A stretch of DNA of 64,000 nt from Neocallimastix lanati (nom. inval.) (lineage: Eukaryota > Neocallimastigomycota > Neocallimastigomycetes > Neocallimastigales > Neocallimastigaceae): positions 1,305,001-1,369,000 of the forward strand of contig JACVTC010000001.1 of the NCBI GenBank assembly GCA_016946835.1, written 5' to 3'. Shown one piece after another: positions 13,855-25,815 of this stretch (its first letter is position 1; each line of letters opens with the position of its first letter). The notes beneath the pieces were generated by a model. It worked only from the letters and a program-made list of their open reading frames with translations. It ran no database searches and was not told the origin of the DNA. A program made the position numbers and the translations under genes.

Positions 13855-16742
13855 TATTATTATTACTATAAATGATTGTTATAAAAAAAATTTTTTTTTC
13901 TATAATTATAAATTGAATAGAATTTTATATATTATAAAAATTTTATCTATTAAATTTAATATATAGAAAAAAAAATTTTTTTAATATATTATTATAAATT
14001 AAAATATATAAAAATATATATAATATATATTAAAAATAATTATTAATACAATTTAAAAAAAAAAATAATATAATAAATAAATAAAAAGTAAATTATTTAA
14101 TAAATTTAAAAAAAAAATATATTTATATAATTAAATAAAAATATATATTAATAATTTAAAATATAATTTAATAAAAAAAAAATAATGAACTAAATAAATT
14201 TAAATAATATATAATAAAAATATATTAATTAAAAGACAATAAAATAAATAAATAAAAAAAAAAATTATTAAATTAAATAATTTAAATAATATATATAATT
14301 GAATAAAAATATATTAATATTTAAATATATTTATAAAAAATATATAAAATAATATTATATATTTATTCTATAATATTAATTTAATTTAGGAACTGAGCAG
14401 GTATTGTATCAAAATATTATATATCTTTTATTTATATATTTTACTATAATTATAAAATGTTAAAACTTTATGATATATATATATAATTAATGTATAATAG
14501 TAGTAGTAGTAATCATGATGGTGCCTTAAAATATCAAGACTTTCAAAAACAAGTAATAATAATATATATATATATTTTTAATAATTTATTATTTTATATG
14601 ATAAAAATAAAAAGTGTAATAAATAAATATTATTCTTTTCTAATTTTTTTTTTTTTTTTTATTTCTTTATTTTATATTAAAAATTAATAAAATAAAGAAC
14701 TTCATAGGGAAGTTAATGTAAGTATATCATAAAGTTATATTATTAGATCAATAGTATTTAAGAGAATAAATAATAAATTATTATGAAAATTAGTATTTTT
14801 GATATAAAATTTTTTATTTTCTCTGAAAATTATTATGTTGTTATTATTGCTTACAAAAAAAATTGAAAATATTTATAAATAACTATTATTTAATTGATAA
14901 AAAAAAAATTGATAAAAAAAAATGGGTTAATATTTATCATATATATCCTTTGAATATTCATTTTTTAATTTTATAATAAAAACATATATCGTTTAATATA
15001 TATATATATATTATATCATAAAATATCAACTATTTTCATTGAATATTTAATAATATTATAATTTAATAATTTTTTATTTTATGAATAAAAAAAAAAAAAA
15101 AACGACAAAAAATACAATAATAAAATCACTACATAATTATAATAAAATAACTAAAAAATATATATATAATTTAATAATTAATATAAACTTTTTTATGATA
15201 AAATAATTAAAATAAATAATTTAATAATATAAACTTACAATAAAAATAACTAAAATTATATAATTTAATGATACTATTTACTTCATTAAAATAAAATAAC
15301 CAAATATAAATAATTTAATGATAATATTACCTTCATTAAAATAAAATAGCGAAAAATATATAATTTAATGATAATAATAACTTATTTATAATAAAAAAAA
15401 ATAATAATAAAATAACCAAAAATATATAATTTAATGATAATAATAACTTATTTATGATAAAATAATGAAAAATATATAAGTTAATGATACTATTTACTTC
15501 ATTAAAATAAAATAACCAAATATAAATAATTTAATGATAATATTACCTTCATTAAAATAAAATAACGAAAAATATATAATTTAATGATAATAATAACTTA
15601 TTTATAATATATTTATAATAAAATAACCAAAAATATATAATTTAATGATAATAATAACTTATAATAAAATAACCAAAATTATATAATTTAATGATAATAA
15701 TTTATTTATAATAATTATTTGTTTTTTATATTGTATTTTTTTTTTTTTTTTTTAATATATCAATAATTAAAATTTAATTTTAAAAAATGAACTTTTAATA
15801 ATAAAAATTATTCATATTTTAAATACTGATAATTATTTATTTAGTGAAATGTTAAATAATCCTGAAATTTCCGATTTAATATCATGGCATGAAGATAAGG
15901 CTTCTGTTATTATTAAAAATATAAATGAGTTTTCGGGGAGAGCATTACCTATGTGTAAATATTATTTATTATTAAGAATATTTTAATATGTATTTATTTT
16001 TAATTTTTATAAAAAAAAAATTTTTTTTTCTTTATTTTATTTTATTAAATAAATCATAATTATTTTTTAATAAAATAAATATATTATATTTTAAAATAGA
16101 TTTTAAACATAATAAATTTAATAGTTTTACAAGACAATTAAATACGTATGTATTAATAATTATTAATATATATATATATATAAGAAATATGCTTGTAAAT
16201 TTATAGAGTTAAAATTGATATTTTTATAATTTATTTATAATTATTTATTCTTTTAAAATTAATATATATATTTTTTTTTCTTCCGTTTTTATTTATAATT
16301 ATTAGTTATGGTTTTTCCTATAAGAAGATTGATGATCAAACATTTAAATTCCAAAATGAGAATTTTGTTGAGAATAAACCAGAATTATTAAAATATATTA
16401 GCAAGAAGAAGAATAAGAATGATGAGGATATTCAAAGTTTACAAATTGAATTAAATGATTTAAAACTTTCTCATGGTCAACTACAAAGAGAATATAATAG
16501 TCTAAGACAAGTTATGGAAAGACTGAGAATAGAAAATAATGAATTACGTATGATGAATACAAAATTACAAAATCAAGTCGATGATTTACAAAAAATGAAT
16601 AATGATATTGATTCGAAATATAATAGTATGAAGGCTAACAATGGAAAAATTTATTATAATTTAGTTAGTATTCTTGAAAATCTTAAAGGTTTGTATTGAA
16701 ATAAAAAAAAAAAAAAAAAAAAGTACTATTTATTAATAGTAA

Positions 16743-16779
<37 letters not shown>

Positions 16780-17068
16780 TAAAATATTTGTATATTAATA
16801 GAAAAAATTTATATAGATATGATAGTAATAAATATATAAAAATAATAGAATAAATAAAAATATTAGAATATATAAAAATAATAGAATATATAAAAATAAT
16901 AGAATATATAAGAATAATAGAATATATAAAAATAATAGAATATATGTATAGTAATAGAAAAATATTTATAGATAAAAATGATAGAATAAATATATAAAAA
17001 ATAATATAATATATATATATATAATTTTTTTTTTTCAATTTTTTTTTTATTATAAAAATCGTAGAATA

Positions 17069-17123
<55 letters not shown>

Positions 17124-18466
17124 CTTATAAAAATAATAGAATATCTATCTATCTATCTATCTATATTTTTTTCTAATAATTTTTTATAAATTATTTTTAT
17201 ATAGTAAATGATAATCAAGATCGTGAATATTTATCAGATATTCAAAGTATTACAAATGAATGTTTTGATGATGATGGCTCAATGGTTTATAACAAAAGAA
17301 GATGTACCTCAACTTCTGAATCTACTCACAGTACATTTACTCAAAATACTGGTAATAGTTTAGGAATAAATATGTCATCGGTTCATAAGAATGGTAGTTA
17401 TAATTCTGGAAATATGAGTATGAATTCAAATAATACTCGTCAAAATATGCCATCAAATATTCCTTCATCTCATCATTCAATGAATAAAAATATGAATATG
17501 TCACCTCGTAACGGTTCTTCCCCAAGAAGTCAATCTCATAATGGTAAAATTAATAATGGTTCTTTTAATAATTCACCAAGAGATATGGCAATTCCTAAGA
17601 GTTCTTATCATCTTCCAAATAATAATCAAAGAACTCATTCTTTAAATAATCCTTTAAGTAATAGTCAAGTGCAACAACCACCATCACAAAATTCTATAGA
17701 GGGTTCAATTGCAAATCATAATCGTAGATCTAGTTCTCTTGGTATGATGAAGGATGGTAAACGTAATAGTATTGGTTATGCCGTATCACCAGTAAATCAA
17801 TATCCACCTTCACAAAATAGTGGTAGTAGTAGTGTTGGCATACCAAATGAAATCAATCGTCCACCTCGTCCACTTTCTACTCAAAGTGCAAAAAAGGTTC
17901 ATCGTCTCTCCAATACCAGTTATCTTAATTCACCAAATTCATTAGAAATGGAAACAGAGCAAATAAATCATCCAATAACAGAATCCTCAAATCAAAATTT
18001 CTTATCTGTGGATAATCAAATTAATAGTAATATGGAAAGAAATACTCCGTCTATTTCTTCCGTTCCAAATTATTATCCAAATCAACCTATAGGAAGTAAA
18101 GCAGAAAGTATTCGTTCCGCCCCCTCCATTAAAAGTAATTTTACGTTGAGTGGTATTAGTGATAATAATTCACAAAGATCATTTACTATAAAAAGTAATT
18201 TTACTGCAGATGATATTATCAATAGAAATAATACTTATCCATTAAATAAAAATATGATGGAAGGAAATGAACAAATTGATCCAACTAAAAGTTATACTAT
18301 TCCAAAGGAACATGGAAAAAGTCCAATGTATAATGAAGATGAAAATAATTTAGATTATTATTCACAACATAGTAAACAAAATTCAATTTCTTATCTCTTA
18401 AATCCATCTCAAGGAAAAAGAATGCAAGAACAAATGATGCCAAATGATACTATGGATACTTCATAA
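13291..18466 (+). CDS. Heat shock factor (HSF-type) transcription factor, 8 exons
   Basis: Proposed exons are 13291-13764, 14390-14400, 14501-14552, 14698-14717, 15845-15954, 16100-16145, 16306-16688 and 17205-18466. All introns are GT-AG and the frame stays open for 785 residues. Residues 1 to about 175 are Asn/Met-rich. The HSF DNA-binding domain starts at NFIGKL (about 180) and runs to about 275, with the recognition-helix block FKHNKFNSFTRQLNTYGF. Leu-rich heptads follow as an HR-A/B-like coiled coil (about 280-366, MERLRIENNELRMMNTKLQ), then a long Ser/Asn/Pro-rich tail. No response-regulator receiver domain is present, so it is HSF-like and not Skn7-like. Family knowledge: nuclear, trimeric, binds nGAAn repeats. 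Exon 2 (11 nt) and exon 4 (20 nt) are the least certain. The start is the first in-frame ATG of the Asn-rich exon. Confidence 0.85.
15100..15720. repeat. Degenerate minisatellite in HSF intron 4
   Basis: Words AATATATAATTTAATGATAA, TAACTTATTTA and TTACCTTCATTAAAATAAAA recur about ten times in a 50-65 bp compound pattern. The array fills much of the 1,127-nt intron 14718-15844 and explains that intron's unusual size beside its 100-625 nt neighbours. Confidence 0.75.
16845..16945. repeat. 18-bp minisatellite in HSF intron 7
   Basis: AATAGAATATATAAAAAT is repeated about five times within intron 16689-17204. A (TA)n run, a long poly(T) tract and (CTAT)n follow before the acceptor at 17203-17204. 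Confidence 0.8.
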
Positions 18467-18559
18467 CTAAATTAACAAATTATCCCATTGAACAATCATT
18501 TAATAATAATAAAAAAAAAAAAATCTGTCTATTAATTAAATATATTTTTAAACTTACAC

Positions 18560-18592
<33 letters not shown>

Positions 18593-19640
18593 CGTAATTT
18601 CATTAAAATATATTTATTAAATGTTAATTTAATTAAATATATTAAAAAAAAAAAAAAAAAAAGTCAATCATGAAATATTATTTAAAAAATCTTCAATCAT
18701 TAAAAAAAAATATATTTTTTTTTTTACATAAAACAAAGTAAAAGTAATAATAATTATAATATAAAGAATAATAAATAAATAAATAAATAAATAAATAAAT
18801 GTATCTATAAATAATAAATTTGATTAATAAATAATTAGATATAAATTTAATTTGGATTGAACCTATTTATATAAATAAATAATCAAATAATAAATCATAT
18901 ATCATTTATAGTAATATAAAATTAAAGTATACTATAAATAAGAGGATTTACAACAAAATCGCAAATAAAATCATAACGTTATCAACAAAAAAAAAAATTA
19001 AAAAAAAAAAAAAAAATTAATATATTTATATTTATTTTACAAAGAAAATAAGTATTTTATAAAATAATCAATTTCATTTATAGTTCAACTTTTTAAAAAA
19101 AGTAATTATATGAATAATTTTTAATTTCGTATATATTAATTAATTAATAATAATAATAATAAAATTTCAATTAAATTAAAAAATTGGAATTAATTAATTG
19201 TTTTTTTTTTGATTGAAAAAAACAAAAAACAAAACAAAACAAAACAAAAATTATTTGTTTGATTAGAAAGAAAAGAGAGAGAACAAAAAAAGAAAAAAAA
19301 AATTATTTATTTGATTAGAAAGAAAAGAGAGAGAACAAAAAAAGAAAAAAAAAAAAAATTTTTTTTATATATTTTATTTTAAAATATATAAGATAAATAA
19401 TATAAATAGAATTTTTTTTTTTTTAAAAAATATTGATTATCAACAATTACAAAAAGAAAAAAAAAATCTAACCAAAAAATAAGAAGGAATCAAAAATTTA
19501 CAATCATTATAAGGAAATATATATTTTTAAAACATAAATTTAAATAATATATATGTATATGTATATGTATATATATACCTAAAGAATATTCATTTAATTC
19601 AACTATTATTAATTAATAGTATTTATATTATTATTTATTT

Positions 19641-19674
<34 letters not shown>

Positions 19675-20188
19675 TTATAATTTTAATCAGTATTATTCGT
19701 TATAGGTATTATTTATTATATATATATTTTTATAAGTAATATCTCATATTTATTTTAATTTTTTATTAATAAATTAATAATTTTTAATAATTTTATTAAT
19801 ATTTTTTTTTTTTTTTTATTTTAAAAATTATATATCTTTATTTTTATTTTTATTTTTTTTTTTTTGCAAAATTTAATTTTATTTTTTTTTTTTTTTATAA
19901 TTTTTTTTCTTTTAATTAGTAATGTTATTATTATTTTTGCTTTACTTTTAGATGATATAAATATATATATATATTTTTTTTGTTAATTTTTTTTTTATTG
20001 ATAAAATATATATATATAAATAAAAAAAAATTATTATTTTTATATTAACATTTTCATTTTTTTTTTATTTTTTATTTTTTTTTTTAATTTCATTTCATTT
20101 CATTTTATTTTTATTATTTTTATTATTATTTTTTTTTTTTAAACGCAATAAATAAATAAATAAATAAAAATTAATTTTAATAATAATG

Positions 20189-20224
<36 letters not shown>

Positions 20225-20310
20225 TAAAAAAAAAAAGAGTGTGTAAATTTTAATTATTTGGACATAATAGTATCAAAGTAGATGTAGATAACATTTTTTT
20301 ATTTTTTTTT
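18467..20310. other. Intergenic A/T DNA downstream of HSF
   Basis: No gene is seen. Several poly(A) runs of 18-28 bases follow the HSF stop. A 52-bp tandem duplication lies at about 19251-19350, with the core TTTGATTAGAAAGAAAAGAG followed by AGAGAACAAAAAAAG. The remainder is A/T simple sequence and long T runs. Confidence 0.7.
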
Positions 20311-20520
20311 TCTTTAGTAGAAAGAGATAAGCGATGTCAACCATTTAAGTTGATTTTAAATGATATATATAGAAAGAAAAGAAAATAAAATAAAAAAAAA
20401 AAAAAAAATTCCCAATTCCTTTTTTTTTTTTTTTTTTTTTTCTTTAGTGGAAAAAGATAAGCGATGTCAACCATTTAAGTTGATTTTAAATGATATATAT
20501 ATATAGAAAGAAAAGAAAAG
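20311..20520. repeat. Direct duplication, period about 130 bp
   Basis: The block beginning TCTTTAGTAGAAAGAGATAA (20311) and continuing through GCGATGTCAACCATTTAAGT to TGATATATATAGAAAGAAAA recurs at 20441 with one or two substitutions (TAGTGGAAAAAG). The copies are separated by A and T runs. The block has higher complexity than its surroundings and may be a short mobile-element fragment. No coding content is seen. Confidence 0.8.
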
Positions 20521-20525
20521 AAAAG

Positions 20526-20556
<31 letters not shown>

Positions 20557-20660
20557 TGATTATGTAGGTAGGTATGGTATGGTTATGGTATGATATGGTT
20601 TAATACAAGGGTGTCCGGTTTAAAGGAGCTCAAATGCCAAATGTCAAATGCCAAATGCCA

Positions 20661-20806
20661 AATACCAATACCAATACCAATACCAATACCAATACCAATA
20701 CCAATACCAATACCAATACCAATACCAATACCAATACCAATACCAATACCAATACCAATACCAATACTAATACCAATACCAATACCAATACCAATACCAA
20801 TACCAA
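20661..20806. repeat. CCAATA hexanucleotide array, about 24 copies
   Basis: AATACC/CCAATA is repeated almost perfectly (one C-to-T variant near 20767). It is flanked on the left by CAAATGCCAAATGTCAAATG-type 7-mers and on the right by CAATGT repeats and a CT-rich tract (20822-20858). All reading frames stay open because of the 6-bp period, which gives spurious Asn-Thr, Pro-Ile and Gly-Ile peptides. Each unit contains CCAAT. Confidence 0.92.
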
Positions 20807-21056
20807 TGTCAATGTCAATGCCTCTTCTCTCTCTCTCTTTTCTCTCTCTCTCTCTTTTTGATCTTTGATCTTTGAAAAGAGAGAAGACCATAATTTATTT
20901 TTTAACTTTTTTTTTTTTTTTTTTTTTTTAAAATATATATGTATATGTATATATATTTAATAAAGGTATGAATAACTAATGTTAAACGTTTGCAATAATT
21001 GCGTCTATAAAAAAAAAGGAATAATAATAATAATAATAAATATTAGTTATATCTAA

Positions 21057-21181
<125 letters not shown>

Positions 21182-21504
21182 ATTGGTGATATAATAATAG
21201 TAATAATATATAAATAAATGATACTCTGATATAATAATTGTTATATTAAACACTTAAAAAAATCAGAAACGATATTTGTATTTGATTATGTGTTTATATA
21301 TATATATTTTATTGCTTCTACAATATGAACTATTCATTTATTTTTATTCATAGTATTTTTAATCATTTTTCTATAATAGTCTTAATAATATTGGTATACA
21401 TTTAACGTTAATACTATGTATGATAACTATTAAATAAAAAAAAAAAAAAAAAAGTATTTTACAATTATTAATGTAGTATGATACACAATGTAATTAAACA
21501 ACAT

Positions 21505-21544
21505 TAACTGTGATAGTTAACATTCCCCTTCCCCCCCACCTCCC
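21505..21544 (-). other. C-run with minus-strand G-quadruplex motif, beside a small hairpin
   Basis: CCCC TT CCCCCCC A CC T CCC at 21525-21544 reads on the minus strand as GGG AGGT GGG G GGG AA GGGG, which satisfies the G3+N1-7 four-tract quadruplex rule. TTAACT GTGAT AGTTAA, a 6-bp stem with a 5-base loop, lies immediately to the left. It is the only strongly G/C-skewed tract of its kind in the window. I see no associated gene. Confidence 0.6.
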
Positions 21545-21685
21545 TTGTACATTGTCATCTTCTACATTTTTTTTTTTTTTTTTTTTTTTTTTCATGAAAA
21601 AATATGGCAAAAAAGTATTTGATATTTTGAATCTTGGGTGTCTTTTCTTTAATATTATACATTTTTTATTACAAATTTTTTAAGG

Positions 21686-21718
<33 letters not shown>

Positions 21719-21722
<4 letters not shown>

Positions 21723-21816
21723 AGGTAATGAGTGGAAATTAAATTATTTTATATGTTTTTTTTTTTTTTTTTTTTTTATAAAGGTAATGAGTGGAAATTA
21801 AATTATTTTATATGTT
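21719..21816. repeat. Two-copy tandem repeat, period 59 bp
   Basis: The 39-bp block AAAGGTAATGAGTGGAAATT followed by AAATTATTTTATATG occurs at 21719 and 21778, each copy followed by a long T run. Poly(T) after each copy suggests slippage, or minus-strand poly(A)-tailed insertions. Confidence 0.8.
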
Positions 21817-21819
21817 TTT

Positions 21820-21859
<40 letters not shown>

Positions 21860-21869
<10 letters not shown>

Positions 21870-22442
21870 GAGCTAAAGGCATTTCTTCAATAGAAAATCT
21901 ATTATATATATATATTATTCCTTTGTAACCTACTTTTTTTTTTTTTTTCGTAAATTATTCTATGGGGATTGTCCATTTAGGTTTTGTAATCCCCTCTATT
22001 AGAAATAGATACTTCTTTAATAATGTTTGATAGTGATTTTTTTTATTTTTTTTTTAAATATGTTAATTCCTGTCCCACTATCAATGATTTCATGACTCTT
22101 TGTTCCTATCTTCTTCATCATTATTTTCTTCTGTAATATTCTTTGATAAATTAAAAGAATAAAGAATATCTTTAATATTCTTTGATATATAATCAATCTA
22201 ATTCTTCAGAGTCAAAGAATAATTTCGAAATCGTAATACCATTTATGAAAGTTTTCATTTGTAATTTTTTTTTAAAATTTTTGAAGATGAAATATATTAA
22301 TTATATTAGTAAAAAGGCTCTTTATTATGCCTCCCCTTTTTCACTTGGTTCCATTAACATTAAAAATTCATAGTAGGAGTAGTATTACTCAATCCATAAT
22401 TAATACTGATATGCTATGTTTGTTACATTGGCTCATCTTATA

Positions 22443-22502
<60 letters not shown>

Positions 22503-22958
22503 AATAAATCAAAAAAAAAAAAAGTTTCTTCTTTTAAAGGTTACATTAAAAGATATACTACTACTATTAGTACTTATTAGTACATATGCCCTTTCTCGAA
22601 ACTTTCATATTTTTCTCTATTGCTGATTTATGTGCGTTAGTACAAACTCTAAGTGTTTCTATATATAGTTAAAATTTAATTGCAATTGCATCATTAAAGA
22701 TTTTATTAAACAATATATTCCTATGATGAGTAAGTAATTTTGGGCGAAGGAATCTCGTCCTCTGTATATATATATATATTTAAAAAAAAAAAAAAAAAAA
22801 AACAAGAAAAGAAATATCAAAAAGTTTAGTAAAAAAAAAACTCTTCACAACAAAGAGAATCAATGAAGAACCTCTATTACTATATTACTAGACCTTCTAG
22901 TACTTTTTATACAAATATTAATAATAGTCATTATTATAATATATATATATAATTAAAA

Positions 22959-23002
<44 letters not shown>

Positions 23003-23004
23003 TA

Positions 23005-23095
<91 letters not shown>

Positions 23096-23640
23096 TAATA
23101 ATAATGATAATAATAATGATAATAATAATGATGATAATAATAATAATAAATAAATAAATAAATAAATAAATATATAAATAAATAAATAAATTAATTAATT
23201 AATAAATAAATAAATAAGTAAATAATATTAAATAAAATAAATAAATATATATACGTAATAATTAATAAATAAATAATAATTAATAAATGAATAAATAAAT
23301 AAATAAAACTATTAATGATTATATCCACTGTGAATAAATATTATAGCACACTTTATAATGATATTATATAAGAAAAGTAATTTAGGAGTTTTTTTTTTTT
23401 TTTTCATGTTATATTGAATTATTATTATACTGATTTTAAAGTAAATGAAAGATATCATAATCATATACAATGATAAATCTGAGTTCATCAACTCTATTAA
23501 TAAAAAGCTACTTAATCATAATTGTAAATATATTCAATTTAATGTAGTTTTAATCTTTAATTGGATCTAACCTATTAGATGTAGAATTAATATGATACCC
23601 ACTCATGTTCATCAGATATATTATTAAAATTAAAAGAAAT
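21860..23640. other. Mixed-complexity intergenic relics and simple repeats
   Basis: Around 21870-22430 and 22530-22760 the sequence is less repetitive than the desert and contains short open stretches. One plus-strand frame at 22182-22373 ends in SPFSLGSINIKNS. No family is recognisable, and none shows a start, splice sites and continuing frame together. Simple repeats include a 53-base poly(A) (22449-22501) and (AAT)n with AATGAT variants (about 22967-23150). Another short open stretch lies at about 23448-23565 (DIIIIYNDKSEFINSINKKL). These are best read as decayed coding DNA of unknown origin. Confidence 0.4.
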
Positions 23641-24325
23641 TTGTTTAAAGTATTAAAATGTTATAATAAAAAAAAAAAAAGATCAGTTTTAATGCCTATT
23701 TAACTGTTTGATATTTATAGATAAAAATCTTTTGATTTCATCAATAATATTCATAATATAAATTAAAAAAAAAAAAAAAATAACATAATAAGGTGGTTTT
23801 TAATATATATTGATGTAAATGCAAATAGAAATTATAAAATTTATCAATTATCATATATAATGCTAATAGATGGTAGTACAGGAAGCCAATTATTTGGAAG
23901 TAAAGACGACGCCGATTTGTTATGCATATTGTGCTTTTATTCAATAAAGGTTATATCTTGCTTGTTGAGAAATGGGGAACCTCATCAATATAGGATCGAT
24001 CTATCTATTTTTATCATATCATATAATTATATATGATAAATAATAAATAATATACTATTATATACAATACTTTATAATTATTTAAATATTATTTATTATA
24101 TGAAAAATAAATAAATAAATAAATAAATAAATAAGTAAATATAATAATAAATAAAAATAAATATATATATATAAGTAATAATAAATAAATAAATAATAAT
24201 TAATAAATGAATAAAATAGATAAATCTTTTATTACTAAATTTTATTTATATTAATGAATTTTTTTATATAATTTTATTTTCATCAATAATTAAATTATAT
24301 AAAAATTTTTAATTCATTAATTGAG

Positions 24326-24396
<71 letters not shown>

Positions 24397-25815
24397 AAAT
24401 TTATTAAAAATTAAATAGACCCTAAGACATTTTATTTTAGGGTAAATATTTGAACTTTAAAATAATTTTATATACCTAATTTTTAATTTATAGGAAATAT
24501 TGAAATTAATCAATAATTATTATAAATTGTTATATATCTATTTTTGTTGCTCAGTTTTTATTTATTAATTATATTTATTTAAATATAAATTATTATTATT
24601 ATTATTTGATATTATTATTTGATATTATTATTTAATAATAATTTAAAAAGTATTATATTTATATTTATTAATTATTAATCATAGTATTTATTATAATTTT
24701 TCCAATTAATAAATAAAAGAATTTACTATAAAAGTCATATATTTGATTTTTCATCAATCAAATGAAAATTATTATTATATTAAATTCTAAGCGAATCATA
24801 TTAATATAAAAATTTTTAATCAAAGAGTGTTTTAAATATTTAAAAAAAAATATAAAGTTAATATTTAAAAAATATTTAAAAAATATTTTTATAATATATA
24901 TATTTTAATATAGATATTACTTTTTTTTTAATATATATTTTTAAGTTATATATATCTATTAGGGCTTTTTTTTTTTTTATGAAAAAAAAAGTGCACATAA
25001 ATATAAATAAAAAAAAAAAAAAAAAACTATTTAATGTAATATAACTTAATAATAATAAATTATTATTTAAATTAATAAATTTTTATAATTCTATATTTTA
25101 TATTTTTTTTTTTATTTGATTTATTTAAATTAAAAACGAAAAAAAAAATAAAAAAATAAAAAAAGGATAAATTTTAATACATTATCCTTTTTAATACATT
25201 ATGTAATGTATCTCTTTGTTTTATCCAATGATACTCGAAGAATAATTCATAAAAATATTTTTTATATTTAATACAATGTAAATATAATATATTATACCAA
25301 TATAGTTTAAATAATTGAAAGATTAAATACCAAAAAAAAAAAAAATTTGTACTAAAATAAAAATAAAAAAAAAAAGATTAATTGTATAAATTTTTTTTTT
25401 TTTTTTTGCAATTTTTTAGTTATTTCATAACTTTAATAAAAAAAAAAAAAAAAAACTTTTGCTTTCCCTATTTTTTTTTTATTAAATATAAAAGGTAAAA
25501 GACTTATATATTATATAAATATATAATAGATTTAAATTTAAATTTATATATTGATAGTATTAGAAAAATTTAGAAAGTCTATTTATTTATTTATTGTAAA
25601 AATGATTATATTTTATCTTTACTAATAATTTTAAATATATAATAATTTGTTTATATATTTATTAAATAATAATAACAATTCTGATAAAAATTTAACGAAT
25701 AATCAAACAATAAAAAAAAAAATTTAAAAATAAAAAAAATAAAAATATAATACTTTTATTGAAAAATAATATATACGTAATGATAATTAAATTACAAAAT
25801 AGATAATATATAAAA
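23641..25815. other. Intergenic region upstream of the carrier gene
   Basis: No gene is recognised. A patch of normal complexity at 23870-24000 resembles decayed coding sequence but is interrupted in all frames. (AAAT)n arrays lie at 24110-24135 and 24322-24396. The last 400 bp before the carrier ATG are A/T with several poly(A) and poly(T) runs. A TATA box cannot be singled out in such composition. Confidence 0.6.

Noticed and set aside
20661-20806. Telomere-like hexamer repeat
   Set aside because: The unit CCAATA is not a known fungal telomere motif (CCCTAA type), and the array is internal and single.
20583-20891. Open frames encoding Gly-Ile, Asn-Thr, Pro-Ile and Leu-Val dipeptide repeats
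   Set aside because: They are products of the 6-bp CCAATA array, which stays open in several frames on both strands.
22718-22765. C/D-box snoRNA candidate (ATGATGA near 22720)
   Set aside because: There is a C-box-like word, but the expected CTGA D box and terminal stem are absent; CTGT is found instead.
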